From positions 1,383,001 to 1,447,000 of the forward strand of contig JAZGTN010000028.1 in assembly GCA_037783415.1 (NCBI GenBank): a DNA stretch of 64,000 nt, written 5' to 3'. Within the stretch, counting starts at the first letter, position 1. Each line of letters opens with the position of its first letter. A program made the position numbers and the translations under genes. The notes below the pieces were generated by a model. It ran no database searches. It saw only the letters and a list, made by a program, of their open reading frames with translations, and was not told the origin of the DNA. Of this stretch, positions 48,568 to 61,561 are shown piece by piece. Origin of the DNA: Leptasterias polaris (taxonomy: Eukaryota > Echinodermata > Asteroidea > Forcipulatida > Asteriidae).

Positions 48568-48788
48568 CCACGTATCTTACACTGATGAGAATAATAAGTA
48601 TTATTGTCTAGTTACTGAATCACAAGTTGTTTCTGGAATTGTAAACTGGCAGCTGTGTAGTAAGCTTGCAAATAAAAGATGGGGTGTAGGTTATTTGTGA
48701 GAACGAACCCTTTTTTCATTTCACAGCCGTTTTTGAACACTCGTCTAAATGTTGGCTAATGCTTTGATAGCAGGTAATTATTCCAATT

Positions 48789-48945
48789 GCTTGTCATGGC
48801 TGCAAGCTCTGGTTTTTCAGAGTCCCGGTCGAAACTTGTGTCTAGAAGTAAGACACTTGACCACTGTTGCCTCATCCTTCAGATGGGATGTAAAGCCCGG
48901 GAATTGTCAGCATGGCGGGAATTGTCAGCATGGCGGGAATTAGTG
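48789..48945 (+). mobile_element. SINE fragment with a short tandem repeat
   Basis: 'AAGTAAGACACTTGACCACT' and 'CCTTCAGATGGGATGTAAAG' are the SINE body. It ends with three copies of 'CGGGAATTGTCAGCATGG' or its truncation. Confidence 0.55.
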
Positions 48946-49349
48946 TTTTGGTTGTACTTGTAACTGATAACTAGTGTTATATATTTTATGCTGTAAAATT
49001 ACGAAACAGTTTTTTGTGGTGCAGGTGCATTGGAAAAAAATATCATAATTACATATAATTTAATTAAATATTACATTGATATTTTTAATACTACTAAAAT
49101 GATGAATTTATCGTTCAATTTAATAACTTAATGAAGTGAATTTGTAACACAACACTTGATTTTGTTAATTGGTCTATAGTTACAACAATGTAACAGTTCC
49201 TTATTGTTAGGATTGGTGAAATTTTGTAATAGCTTTGCAATCTGACCCTATATCAGAGTCTCTCTCAAATGCTTTAAAACAAAAACAAAGCAGCTTATTT
49301 GTGTCAAAGCTGCTTACTGTTCTATGTTAATTGGTGTTTAAAAAAATGG

Positions 49350-49735
49350 GCCCTGCGTCTTTAAAGGCATCGTATACTTTTGGTAACGGCTCAAAATCAG
49401 TGCCCACATTTTGTGTAATCAACCACATACATGAAATAACAAACCTGTGAAAGTTTGAGCTCAATTGGTCATCGAGGTCACGAGAAAATAGTGAAAAGAG
49501 ACCTTATGTGTTTTCTGTTTTTCAAACATCGAGTTTATTATCACGCGTGATAAAAACTATTGTTTTACTCATTTCTCAGAAACGATAGAATTTTAGGCAG
49601 AAATGGAACCCTTTCTACCATTACTTACTTTAAATCATGTAAGTTATGTGTGAATCTGTGAACATTTGTGTTTTTCGATCTTACCAATAATGTACAGGGC
49701 CTTAATTAAGACGAATTTATTTGCTTAGTTATGAA
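49350..49735 (+). mobile_element. MITE-like repeat family A, best copy
   Basis: Begins near 'TCTTTAAAGGCATCGTATAC' and ends near 'GTACAGGGCCTTAATTAAG'. Contains 'TTTGAGCTCAATTGGTCATC' and 'ACTATTGTTTTACTCATTTC' found in the other copies. Non-coding. Confidence 0.65.
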
Positions 49736-49774
49736 CCATCTTAGAACATAAGCTTGTGCCACTAGGTACAGACA

Positions 49775-49916
49775 ACAAGGCCCAATTTCATGACACTGCT
49801 TACCTTGGACTTCTGTGCTTTTACACCCTGCTACGGCCCAAACCAGAATGTGCTTAACAGGGCGCCGTCAACGCAGAAATCTTTGGCAAGCAGCTCTATA
49901 TGAAATTGGACCTTGT
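49775..49916 (+). mobile_element. MITE family C, 142 bp
   Basis: Left ACAAGGCCCAATTTCAT; the right end reversed reads ACAAGGTCCAATTTCAT. 'GCTTACC' faces 'GGCAAGC' further in. The terminal inverted repeats are therefore about 17 bp with one mismatch. Non-coding. Confidence 0.7.
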
Positions 49917-50644
49917 TTGTAATTTCACGACTGTCAGAAAATAATCAAAAATATGCTTTTCTTGGAATGCATCATTTTAACAGCATGTGTTTGAAGAAGG
50001 GAAAGGCGTCATATTGTTTGTAATAAGTCAATTTTGCTAGCTCGGAATTGAAACAAAGGTTTAAATGAATAAAACATCTCTACCAAACTTGCATAATTGA
50101 TGCTAATTTGTTCTTGTCTCTTTTTGTACTTTTGACATACATGAATGTGTGGATATAAAGATGTAGGCATCAGGCCTGTGGGGGGGGGGGGGGGGGGGCT
50201 GCTTTAAGGGCTCCAGGACTCCCAACATTTTTGGATGGGCTGCTGTCATGTACTACTGCACCCCTACCTTTTGAACATAAGCACACATTCTGTCATAAGA
50301 ATAATTCTTATCTAATCTAAAATAAATCCCTGAGAAAAAAATTACAACATTCTATCAAACTCTGAAAGCTAGTTATATGCAATTTGGTGGCCATGTCTTG
50401 TGAAAATAACCGAAAACAGTGAACACCTGTCAGTGTTTAATAGTTTAACGATTTTGTGCACGTTGTACGTCTTCATCATATTTTGAGCTATCAAAGTATA
50501 AGCAAATGTGTTTTGGTGGTCTTTAATGCTATTCTCTTAAGGGTTGTATTTGAGATGGACATCGGGATATCTCTAGAGAATTGGTACCGGAAAGACCATA
50601 ACCTACATTGGGGATGCCTAATAATTATTTTGTGTGTTTTACTC

Positions 50645-50940
50645 TACACGTCATGGCCGAGCGGTCTAAGGCGGTAGACTCAAGCTCTGTAATTTAAAGA
50701 ATGTATGGTTCGAATCATGTGCTAGTCAGTCGTGCTAGTCAGTTGTGTCCTTGAGCAGGGCACTTTGTCATAATTGCTTCTCTCCACCAGGAGTACACAA
50801 ATAGGTAGGCCCCTACCAGCGAGAGCATCCTGTCGGGAGGGAATAGAAATATTCCAAGTCATTTAATGCCAATGAAACCGGAGTTAAACACCGGCCTGAT
50901 GAGCCATATTGGCTGGGACAGACTTTACTTTACTTTTATT
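50645..50940 (+). mobile_element. tRNA-derived SINE, plus strand
   Basis: Head 'TCATGGCCGAGCGGTCTAAG' with 'GGTTCGAATCATGTGCTAGT' and a body 'GTCCTTGAGCAGGGCACTTT'. 'GTGCTAGTCAGT' is duplicated just after the B box. The tail is T-rich. Confidence 0.75.
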
Positions 50941-52364
50941 TTTACCCTACACACCGACGTCTGATATGCACTATAGAATTAGTGTTCCCCCCACCCCCCC
51001 CCCCCCCCCCCCCCCTCCCCAATTCTGTGAAAAAATAATACACAAGTAGGTACACAACTCGGGTGGGATTCCACAACCCCTAAACCATTCTAGAGCAGGT
51101 CTTACCGCTAGAACCATGCGAGTGGGTCAAGAGGTGACAAGAGGCAGGCTTGAAAACTATAACATCAGTGTTGGGTAAAAGAAAATAAGACAAACGGTTG
51201 CACTAATTACAACTTATCTTGTCTTTCTGTACTTAGTATTGAATACTTATTTCCTGCAACTTTCCCACTGAAAAATATCACATTTTAATTCAAGAATTTC
51301 AAGATACCAAGACACAAAAATTAACCAAATGCAAAAGCGTTAATACAACTGACATTTTCCCCCACGAAATCTCATGTTTGCTTTGTCCTTCAACTTGAAT
51401 GTATTTTAATAATTGCTAAAGCTAGAGAGAGGATTGGCAGACAGATAAATCAATAATAAAAAGGAAGTCTCCAAAACTGTCTCAAAGTTGTAAAAACAAA
51501 TTAACAATTAACAATTATTATATGCAGACAAAAAATCCAGGTTCACTCATACTAATATAAAAACTGCACAGATTAACACACTCTGAACAAAGTGCAATAT
51601 TGAAAGTTAATTTAGACCGTTCCCAGCGTGATAAACTTTGGGAGGTAAATTCGTGTAATCTGTCCCAAGTTCCACGCCTACCCACAAAAATATCATTTTG
51701 TAATTTACCCAATTACCTTGCCAGTCATGCATGAGACCAACAGAAATGCATTTCCTCTTTTAAGAATTAAAAAATTTAAAAAAATGAAAAAGACTGAAGT
51801 TAATAAAAACATAATAATTCCTATTCAATTAATATGAATGACTATTTTTTTTCCACTACGGCAGTAAGAAAAAGAGATACAGTTCAGTGATCGTACATAC
51901 AATATAAAGAGTTGTAACACTTGAATTAGTTTCATCTATCCCCACTCCCGGAGCCCACCAGAAGATTCCACTATCTATTCTAAGAATACCCAATGATTGA
52001 AATCAGCAGCGTGACTGTATAGAGTAATGATAATTTATGATGCGTCGCGTGCACGCAAGATCTGGAAAGAGAGTTTTTCTTTCTAGATGTCATGCATCAG
52101 CACGGTCTTGCTTTCACACGCTTTGGTTCCTCGTTGTGAGGAACGATTCCACTATGGGTAATTATTTCTGGCAAAAATGTGTGGGTTTTTCTCTGTGTGT
52201 CGTAAAAACACCAAGTTGCCCGTAAAATTGTATTTTTAAAAAAAATAATAATGCAAAGGTTGTTTTCTGCAGCAATCCTTGGCAACAATCAGTTTCCATT
52301 CTTGCCCCCATCCCCCCCCCCCAAAAAAAACCCCAACAATAATTTCAACTCAAAAAGGTTGCTC

Positions 52365-52480
52365 TCAATCATTCCACCATTTACACGATCACCGCATCAT
52401 CGACACGCCAAACTGCACTAGCAGTATATTTAGTGCTTGAGCAAGTTAACATAAAACTTAGACAAGTTCACGCGCATTGT
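52365..52480 (+). mobile_element. Single-unit relative of the 20-bp array carrier
   Basis: 'CATTCCACCATTTACACGAT', 'CACCGCATCATCGACACG' and 'AGTTAACATAAAACTTAGAC' align in order with the flank and unit at 5.8-5.94 kb. Only one diverged 20-bp unit is present. Ends are approximate. Confidence 0.6.
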
Positions 52481-52772
52481 TACTGAAATTTATTGATATA
52501 TTATCCTTAAATAGTTTTGTGAGTTTGTGATAGCCCCCTGCTCACCCCAAACACATAAATGAAAGGGGGTGAGGCATTTTTTTAAACCGAGATTTAATAG
52601 TACAATAAGTGATATCCAATAATTTGTGATGTAAATATGACTGAAATTCAACGATGCTTGAGAAAGACTGACTCTAATAAGTAATAGGTACTTGCATTCA
52701 ACCTTGACTTGATAAGACCACCGCCAATGACATCGTTTGATCTTTCTCTTCATTTTGTTCTCAAGTAGATCA

Positions 52773-52850
52773 CACAAATAATGATAATAATAAAAAATAC
52801 GCAGTTCATAGCGCTTTATCACACCCGAGGGCGTCTCAAAGTGCTCAGTA
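52773..52850 (-). mobile_element. SINE/LINE 3' tail, reversed
   Basis: (AATAAT)n followed by 'TACGCAGTTCATAGCGCTTT' and 'GGGCGTCTCAAAGTGCT'. This is the reverse of the 'AAGCGCTTTGAGACGCCC' tail of the SINE at 58.9 kb. Confidence 0.6.
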
Positions 52851-55550
52851 TTTTTTCCACGGGTATGTGGAGCTATGTTTGAAATGTAAAACCCATTTAT
52901 TTACGTAGCACTATGTAACACTAGTGTACAAGGTGCCCTGGTACAATCTGTAGCCAAACATACCAGAAAACACTGATTTCATAGACTTTTCATGTGGTTT
53001 GTCAGGGGGTGTCTAATTAACATTTTCTTGGGGCGGGGTGGAACCCAATTTGCTGACTGATAATTTCTTTTAACTGTGGAGGCGGGGGGGGGGGGGGTGC
53101 CAACTTGCCAACTGACACTGTTCTTTGTGCTCTTACAAAGCGTGCAACCTCATTGTGTTTAGTGTATAAACCATTCCTCCATGGTAAATATTACCAATAA
53201 ATAATGTTCGGTTGTCATTATCAATAATTATGAGCATACACGGACTCCATGACCAAACGAAACTTAAATGAATTAGCATAGGTCAGGGAGTACATGCTGA
53301 TGCCCTGAAAAGGTACTTGTTTAAGAGAATTACAAATGGAAACTACAGTTTTAATTGGCCAGAAGTGCCCCCTTGACAAAAAATGGTGCACCTCCTTGCC
53401 CCCCCCCCCCCCTAAAATTGTACCTACAAGTTTCGACTAAAATGTTATATCAATTGGGGGCGCTGCTTAAATAAATGTAACCAAATGAACACTTTCACGG
53501 GTCGGTTATAATGATGTCAATATGTAAAACTGGTGAACTGGAATGAAAAAAATCGAAGATGACCTTTCCCTTTTAGGCTCGGTCTATATCTGTTCGCACT
53601 CATTTCGGTGATTTCATGGACCATTTGAAACCACAGTAAATATTTTCGATCTTTCAGCCACGGAACCAGACCTAAAAGCGGGCCTGCAGAAGGGATTAAA
53701 ACTCTTGCTCGACCATACTGATCCTGGTTGTATCGTCTGCGTGTGACACCCTGCCCCTAGGTTATTACCAAGTCGTTCCAGTTATATTGAATCCGCAAAT
53801 GTTGGGGGTGGGGGGGGGGGCACCCTCTATACATGTTGACCGTGTGATGGAGCCAAACACTGAGGAGCTGTTTGCTTGCTCGCTTACAGAATGATTAAAT
53901 CACAACATCGTCTTATTAGTAAATCCAACGTCGTCATCGCCACAGAAAGATTACTATTGCAGGTGTATTTAAGTGTTTGTTACACGATGAATGGATGCTC
54001 TGTCTCTAGTGTTCCTTGTGCACATCTAATGCTAAACTTCCCCCTGAGAAGAACCAACTCACGATTATTATACAAAGTTTCCTGTCGAATGACTTTAGTA
54101 GATCACTGACGAAAAAGAAGAAGGAATAGAAAAGAGAAAAAAACTTGTTTGTAGTGTTACGATTCCAGTCATGTCGGATCCTGTTGATGAGTCCATCTGG
54201 AATTTAAACAAGGTTTAGCTGAAGAGATTTCCTCACGGCTGAACGGTCTCCTCGGTCAATCAAGTTAATAAGTCATCATCATCTCTCCCTTCTCACTCTC
54301 CGGAAGTTATTCCAGGATGTTAATGCAATCAAATGAATACTTGTTATGGATAAAACAAATTTGCAGGGTTGAAATGTTCAATCCTGACAATGTCTATCTG
54401 GATTATTTCCGGAACGATCTGGTGGAATTCCCAAGCCAGTCTCGCTCTCTCTCTCTCTTATACCCTCTCCCCCCTTCTTTTTTCCTCGCATCTCCAACCC
54501 CCCCCCCCCCCCCCCCCGCCCCGTTCTTCTCTCTCTGTCTCTCTTCATGAATGAGACAGATTGTTGTGTTATTCTATTTCTCAAAGTGTCATTTGGTACA
54601 CAACTAGATATGTACTGAGTAGAAAATCCATAATTTCAGTTATTCTTAAGAAGGCTTGATGAACCTCTACATTGATGTTTGTGTGTCAGTCACTCTTTAA
54701 TTGAATTTACAGGTTTCTAGCACTGGTCTACCTTCAGTTCACAGCACCCCTCAGCACGCAAAAACACTCCGCAGTTTAGCTCAACAAATTGTAATCTGTG
54801 TTGATATTTTAGCCAAAGAACCTCTCTGTAGTTATTTAGTTCCTCTTTTGCGTCAATGCATTGTGCGTTGTGAAATGATTTAATAATAATAATAATGTGC
54901 AATATATCAGCAGCATTCTCTTAAATTTAAAGACAATTAGGCCCTACTATTTTGTATTTATTAGTTTCAATTTGAAAGCTCTCTTACTACAAAGTTCAAA
55001 CCAGTACAACCCTCGAGAGAAATATTTCAAGCCGAATACAGTCAAATCCAAGGAGATAGCATTGCAAGACCTCAAAAATTCCGGCTGCTTATTTCGATTG
55101 CCAAAACAGAAATAAGACCAGTAGAAAATGTGCACAAAATCCCCGACAAAACATGATCACCGTTTTGTCGTTTTTATTCAAACGTGACGGCCAGGTTGTA
55201 AGACTTTTCCACATCAGGCTGTTTGTGACGTGTGTTTATTGAAAACTTCAGAATATAAATTAACTTACTCATCCCCAAAATTGCGATGTACCCAGCCGAT
55301 CATTAACTGGGTAACATAAGCTGAACTTTCTACAGGTTCATTTACGGTTCAATCACATGGAGTTCTAGAATGGTTTTATCATTGGGGGTGGGGGAGGTTT
55401 GTATGAAAAGCATCTTACCTGGTAAAACCTGACTGTGGTTCTGCAGCCATGTATAGTTATTATGAACTTGGATGTGAAGCCCAGCCAAATATGTAAAATA
55501 AAATTCAAACATTCAAACAAATTAACTAATGAAGTAAGTTTGGTATTAAG
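52851..55550. other. Intergenic, no gene recognised
   Basis: Contains several homopolymer runs of C or G (about 53084-53097, 53400-53412, 53803-53820 and 54500-54518) and a (CT)n tract near 54445-54465. The proline-rich frames at 54317-54554 are translations of the C-run. Confidence 0.5.
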
Positions 55551-55977
55551 GAGGTAGACTGAGGCACTAGACTGAGGTATTAGATTGAGGTACTAGACTC
55601 AGGTACTAAACTCAGGTATTAGACTGAGGTACTAGACTGCGATACTAGACTGAGGTATTAGACTGAGGTACTAGATTCAGTAACTAGACTCGTGTATTAG
55701 ACTGAGGTATTAGACTGAGTTACTAGACTGAGGTACTAGACAGGGTACTAGACTGGGGTACTAGACTGAGGCACTAGACTCAGGTACTAGACTGAGGTAC
55801 TAGACTCAGGCATTAGACTGAGGTACTAGACTGAGAATATATACTGAGGTACTAGACTGAGGTACTAGACTCAGTAACTAGACTCGTGTTTTAGACTGAG
55901 GTACTAGACTGAGTTACTAAACTGAGGTACTAGACTGAGGTACTAGACTCAGGTACTAGACTCAGGTACTAGACTTA
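55551..55977 (+). repeat. 13-14-bp minisatellite, about 30 degenerate copies
   Basis: Units of the form 'ACTAGACTGAGGT' with frequent GTATT/GTACT and CTGAGG/CTCAGG changes. The array ends in a perfect 8-bp hairpin, ACTTAAGG/CCTTAAGT. Confidence 0.95.
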
Positions 55978-57039
55978 AGGTGAGACCTTAAGTAGACTAA
56001 AGGTGAGCAGAAGAACTAAAGCTTAATTAAGAATTACTGTTTTCACTCCCCCGTCACTGTATAGAAGTTTCAGTAACAACTTACGTGTACTGTTTGTACT
56101 CACTACACGGTCACAAATTTCAGTAACAAATTACTGGCAAATTTATGGTATGTTTTTACTCCCAACACTGTCAAATATTTTAGTAAAAGGGTACCGTAAA
56201 ATTCATGAGCACTGATTTTCTTTGAGTCAACCGTATCTTATGGGAATTAACCAAAAATATTACACTGTAACAACCTTTTTTAATAATAATAGAGAGCGCA
56301 CTGCCATTTAGATTGATCTAATGGTGTATCGTAAATTTAATGGTAGTTTCTGACAGGTAAATCACCATAAACTTAAAGGATTTGACCCAATGCTTGAAGG
56401 TCAAATGTCTCATTACAAAAAGTAAATGCATTTTATTTATTTTACTCATAGTCAATGTATACTCCCATAAAATAAATATGGAACAACACACACACATTGA
56501 AAAATGACCAACTGACCGGTTAGACCTTAGGCCTAGACTCAATACCGATCAGTCTCGGATGATCAATCAATAATCTAGGCTAATATGACATAGCAAGTAT
56601 TATAAATAGTATCTGACCGTAATACTAAGCCATGGAACCAGGTTTTTTTAATGGAACAATCCAAATATTCCATCAATCAATATTGAACTGTGTTTCCTGC
56701 CAACATGGTTTCACCAAAATACAATCGTGAAGGTTTTCCAATCACTCGTAAAATAGCTGTTAAAAACAATTATTTCATCAGTTTTAATCAATCAATCAAT
56801 CAATCTAGAACACACTTTGCGAATGATCAACCCACCAGCTCTTTTCTGAACCAACCGTATAAAGTGTTTACCTTTAAAAGCTACTCACGTCATGTGGGTC
56901 TCATGGCAAGCCCTACTTTTGGACCCTCTGTTTTTAATTTATCCCTGTTTGTATTATTGAATGATTGAGTGGAAATAAAGCAGTGAAAGTATGAATTACT
57001 TAATATCTTAATTCACCATGCAAAGCCACAACAAACTTA

Positions 57040-57087
57040 CAATCAATCAATAATCAATCAATCAATCTATAATCAATCAATCAAGCA
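57040..57087 (+). repeat. (AATC)n microsatellite
   Basis: Interrupted AATC tetramers. A shorter run lies near 56786-56803. Confidence 0.8.
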
Positions 57088-57549
57088 AAGCAATACCAGA
57101 AGTACATGTAACTGGAGCTTCATCAAAGTTTCTTTTAAAAAATAACAAATTAATCAACCGAAGATTCCTATTTCTAAATGAAAAAAAAATTTCTGGACCA
57201 TAATTCAAAACCCAATCATTTTCAAATAAAAATTTAAAAACAGAAATAAAAGATCAGGCAAAATCTTTATCTTTTACAAAATAAACGGCCGCCTTCAACA
57301 AATACAAGCCCCTTTTAACACTGCATAGGCCTAACAAATTCCCAGGGAATAAAACCGTGGGGAAATCCTGGGGAATTTCAACCCCACCTCCATCCACGCC
57401 ATATTCGTTTCACATTTGATGTTATTTTGCTTGACAAAAAAGAACACTCTGTGCTAACCCTGGATCATCTCACATAACCCTAACCTACCATCTGCGTCAT
57501 TTGGTGGTCCCCCTTGTAATTTCTCCTGTACAGTCTCATACAAGCATTG

Positions 57550-58452
57550 AGCTATACAAAGATGACACAAGCATATACTATTCCCCATATTAATATAGGT
57601 GACTCCGAAGTTACCGCTGTTACCAAAAAGCTCGTAATCTTGGTGTGATATTCGACTCTTCCATGACACTTAGTTCGCATATCTCTAGTATTGCACGTTC
57701 TACGACATTTCACATTCGTAATATAGGCAAAGTAATGAAATATTTAACACAAAATGCAACTGAGCAGATAGTCCACTCGGTCGTAGTTTCCAGACTTGAC
57801 ATGTGTAACTCACTTCTATTATGGTCTTCCTTGTACTCAAATTGAACGTCTTCAGCGTATTCAGAACTATGCTGCTCGTGTTATTACCTTGACTAAAAAG
57901 TCCTGCCATATAACGCCGATTTTGAAAGAATTGCACTGGTTACCAGTAAGCAGTAGGATTAAGTATAAACTTCTGCTTTTTGTATATAAGTCACTCACCA
58001 ACAATGCCCCTGCATATATTGATGATCTTCTCAAACCTTACAATCCTCCTCGCAAACTCCGGTCTTACAATTCTAGCCTCCTTATTGAGCCCATATCCAA
58101 TCATTCATGGGGAGACCGATCTTTCTCACATGCTGCCCCACGCCTATGGAACAAATTGCCAGCACTAGTAAAATCATCTGTTTCTTTAACCCAATTTAAA
58201 ACAAACCTTAAAGACACATCTTTTCAATCAAGTATTTGAGTAAATGGTTTGATTTTTACCGTCAATGTTTTCTTAGATATTGCATTTGTATTGTATTTCT
58301 CTACCACATGTTCTGGATTTCTTCTTAGCTTAGGCTTACGTTTCTATTTTGGTTATTGTACATGTGTATGAATATTGTTTGTATTTTGCGCCATGAGCAC
58401 TTTGATGGATTTGTGCGCTTTATAAGTTTTCATTATTCATTCATTATTCATC
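57550..58452 (+). pseudogene. 5'-truncated CR1-type LINE, frameshifted
   Basis: Begins at the RT motif C, here degraded to YKDD (about 57554-57565). 'RNLGVIFDSSMTLSSHIS' follows in one frame, then after a shift near 57800-57840 'RLQRIQNYAARVITLTKK', 'ILKELHWLPVSSRIKYKLL' and 'APRLWNKLPALVKSSVSLTQ' to a stop at 58239. This C-terminal region is characteristic of CR1/L2-group LINEs. The 3' end is a short (ATTCATT)n-like tail at about 58431-58452, as CR1 elements have. It is dead: truncated, frameshifted and lacking the catalytic motif. Confidence 0.85.
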
Positions 58453-58892
58453 TTTACGACGATGAGTTGCAAATATTGCCCAAAAGTTTTGGCTTCATCT
58501 TGGGTACAGCATAGAGGGCCAGAGCATTCCCCTTTTCACCCCCTCTGCACTCTGTGTGGGCTTGGGGACTGATCCCGTTGGTCTACACCCACACCACAAA
58601 GACATGACTGGCTGCTTCATCATGCATCATTGACTATGATTCTTGCCGAATTCTCTGACCATGTTCCTCCCACATTTCAACGACAAAATTCTTTTCGATT
58701 TACTCATCAAGTCACCATAAGTTCAAATAAGTCAGGCATAACTTTCAGTTCGATATAAATGAGGGGTGGCAGATGCACTTTGAGAAATTACACGACAATG
58801 GGGTATTTTTTTCTTTTTTCATTCAATAATCATTTGTGAGGGGGAGGGGGTTGATGTAAATTTGGTTCTTCTTGAAACAACATTATTCTGGC

Positions 58893-59205
58893 GTGTTGTG
58901 GCCGAGCAACCTTGTTTCTGTTGTTTCTGTCCAGCAGAGTGTGGGCTAGAGTCTCGATCTTGACACTTAACCATTACTGCTTTTTCCTTCGGATGGGACA
59001 CGTAAAGCCATAGGTCCCGTGTCTTTTGAAATGCACGTAAAAGAACCTAATGTACTTCACCTTGTTGCTGCAGGTTGCACCACAGCACCTAAACTGTTTC
59101 ATGGTGTTGGTCTTACGTTTCGAAAATAGCTCTGCATACATAAGCGCTTTGAGACGCCCTGGATGTGACAAAGCACTTTATGAGAGATGTACACAATTAT
59201 TGTTT
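58893..59205 (+). mobile_element. tRNA-derived SINE, plus strand, with full tail
   Basis: Head 'GTTGTGGCCGAGCAACCTTG', body 'TTTTTCCTTCGGATGGGACA', 'ACGTAAAAGAACCTAATGTA', and tail 'AAGCGCTTTGAGACGCCCTG'. The tRNA half has a deletion. Confidence 0.75.
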
Positions 59206-59274
59206 TATATATTAGATTTTGAATAATGATAACAAGGTAACCGTCTATTCCCATGGCCAGTCAATGCAATAGAT

Positions 59275-59403
59275 ATGCCGCATCCAAATAGGCGGCTACG
59301 GCTACGGCTATGACTGTTGCTAAGGGTGTTGCTAAGGACATTCTATACTTCAAAGCATGATGATGTGGAAATCTAGCCGTAGCCGTAATTACCACACAGC
59401 CTC
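59275..59403 (+). mobile_element. Harbinger-like MITE, diverged copy
   Basis: Left 'GCCGCATCCAAATAGGCGGC' and a right end containing 'TAGCCGTAGCCGTAATT' resemble the 15.9-kb MITE. Shared inner pattern: 'GGCTACGGCTATGACTG' and GCTAAGG near the centre. The flanking duplication is not clear. Confidence 0.55.
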
Positions 59404-59865
59404 AATGCCAACTGGGAATATGACCAAAAATGGCCGCTGTCTGATTAAGACTCATAGAAACAGATCCCCCTACATTTAGTGTCCTCGGGAGTTCAGGTTG
59501 CCGATATTGATATCCAGCGCTGGTTCCCCGTTTCTATTCTAAGGCGAAATGAACAGATCAATGACGAGTAAATCTCTAAGGAATCCATATGTCTGGCGTT
59601 ACTGGAGCATGATGCAACAGAGATGGTATTTTTTCCATTAGAAAAATTAATATCAGATTTGTTTCTGCTGTGGGCCGGCTCATTAAATTTATGGAACAAA
59701 CCTGTGACTAATTTGGAAAAAAGCTGATGGAGAGAAGTAAATGTATAGCCTACCTTTAAGTGTTATTTTACCGTCGAACCATCTCTTCCCTTTATTTTTA
59801 TAATTATATATTTCTGATATTGGAACAAAGGATGCCTCATCTTAATTTAATCAGTGTAGTTCGTA

Positions 59866-60160
59866 AGCCTGAGGAAACCTGTAATAGGGTGCTTGCTATG
59901 TGAACCAGAAACACCAGGGTTAACCCCTACTAATATACCGCTACTCTTCCACGATAAGTGTTCTTGGTTCTTTTACGTGCCGTATCAATTATTATATACG
60001 GGACCTATACGACTTAATGTCCCAACCAAAGGACAAAACAATTATGGTAAACATCTTGCTCAAGGACACAAGTGCCACAACCGGGACTTGAACATTCTGC
60101 TGATCTGAAACACCAGAGCTTGAGTCCAATGCTCTTAACCACTCAGCCACGACACGTCTG
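59866..60160 (-). mobile_element. tRNA-derived SINE, minus strand
   Basis: The reverse complement reads 'CGTGTCGTGGCTGAGTGGTT', 'AGAGCATTGGACTCAAGCTC', 'GTTCAAGTCCCGGTTGTGGC' and 'ACTTGTGTCCTTGAGCAAGA'. A and B boxes are well kept. The open frame at 59893-60108 is a reversed SINE translation. Confidence 0.8.
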
Positions 60161-60943
60161 TATCTACTTTGCTATAAACTGGATACAGGATGCTGCACAC
60201 AGGGCGGCTTAAAATAAGTGACACATCCCACACCCCCACCCAACCCACATCCCCCTGGGTCATAATTCAGGCACTAAAGTTGGCAATCAGGCGTTTTGTT
60301 TTTCTTTAGTGTTACAATAAGCCATTTGGGAGTAAGATTTAAATAACGTCTGGTACAACAACTTGCTTAATAGTCACAAGTTATTACTTAAATTTGAATT
60401 CCTCCTACACTGATCCCCCCTTGCACGCTTGTCACACGGGGCGACTGTGCCATGTTCACCATTTTGGGAGTCAACTGATGATCATGTAAACGCTGCATCA
60501 CCTAAAATTTACACCACACTGTACGAAGCACAGGGACGACTCCAAAAATGGCGCAACCTAGATTATTATGATGATGACGTCGGGTTGATGGGTCAATAGA
60601 GGCAGTTGCTATGTCAAAAGCTTTTGCATAGCAACCTCCAGATGGGCACACCATGGACCATTATGCCATTAAACACATTCATTCAGAATTGTGTTTTTGC
60701 ATCTCATTCATTTACATAACTACGTAAAAGCATTCCCCTGAATCGTGTGACAGGCAATTCCCCAAAAAGAAAATACACGAATATTTCAAATTTCGTTTCA
60801 TGTTCTTGTAGATAATAATTTAAGACACCAAAAGAAAAAAAAATCATTCTCCTGTCCTCCCAATGTGTAACATCTGCAAGCAATGAAATTGTTTGGCTCC
60901 TAAGTTGCGTCTTGTGACAAGGTCCTTACATTTCATTTGTTCC

Positions 60944-61206
60944 GCTGGTTGTGACACAATGACTCTCAGAAAAGCAACCTTAATCAATGTACACGCCAAG
61001 AACCCAATGGAGAGAAGACAAAGAAGAAGCAGTTTCAGATGTGGCAGGAAAACCCCAGATAATTATTCCAGGGAAAACCCACGCAATCAGGTAGGGACTG
61101 AAAACCCAATCCACATAGGCCTAGTGCATGACACGCGGAATTTGAACCAGGTACAGAGATGGAAGGCGGGAAAAGATACCTCTCTGCCAACTCAACCGCT
61201 CAACAT
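60944..61206 (-). mobile_element. Second SINE family, copy 2, minus strand
   Basis: Collinear with 37536-37792: 'TCTCAGAAAAG', 'GGCAGGAAAACCCCAGATAA', 'GGGACTGAAAACCCAATCCA' and 'GATGGAAGGCGGG'. The frame at 60893-61264 is repeat-derived. Confidence 0.7.
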
Positions 61207-61561
61207 TAGCAATGAGCAACATTGCAGCAACAGGCACATCCACAAATCAAAATTGACACTATAATATCCCTCCTGTTTCTTTACATGTATGGTGTTCCAT
61301 ATGTGCCACTCCTTTCCGTCGCCTTTTCAATTTTTCCATCGTGGGTCCACGTGACTACCAGGTGACTATCACATGACTCCGAAGGAAATTCGACCTTTGG
61401 GAGGCATACCGCAGTTGCCAACATGTATACGTTGCTTCATCCACAGTCGAGACCAGATAACTACGATAATATCCTTTTTCAGTTCCATTCTTGATTTACT
61501 AAGCAAAGCCTGTACATAGACAGTATGGTTGAGGTATCCAATCATTTTTCTTTGCCAACAA

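Noticed and set aside
50650..50720. Functional tRNA gene
   Set aside because: It has A and B boxes but is followed by a SINE body and lacks a proper acceptor stem. The other SINE heads were rejected as tRNA genes for the same reason.
54317..54584. Proline-rich and glycine-rich open frames
   Set aside because: Translations of a poly(C) run and a CT-rich tract on either strand.
57645..58239. Host gene with RT-like C-terminus
   Set aside because: Frameshifted, truncated CR1 LINE with a CR1-type 3' tail.
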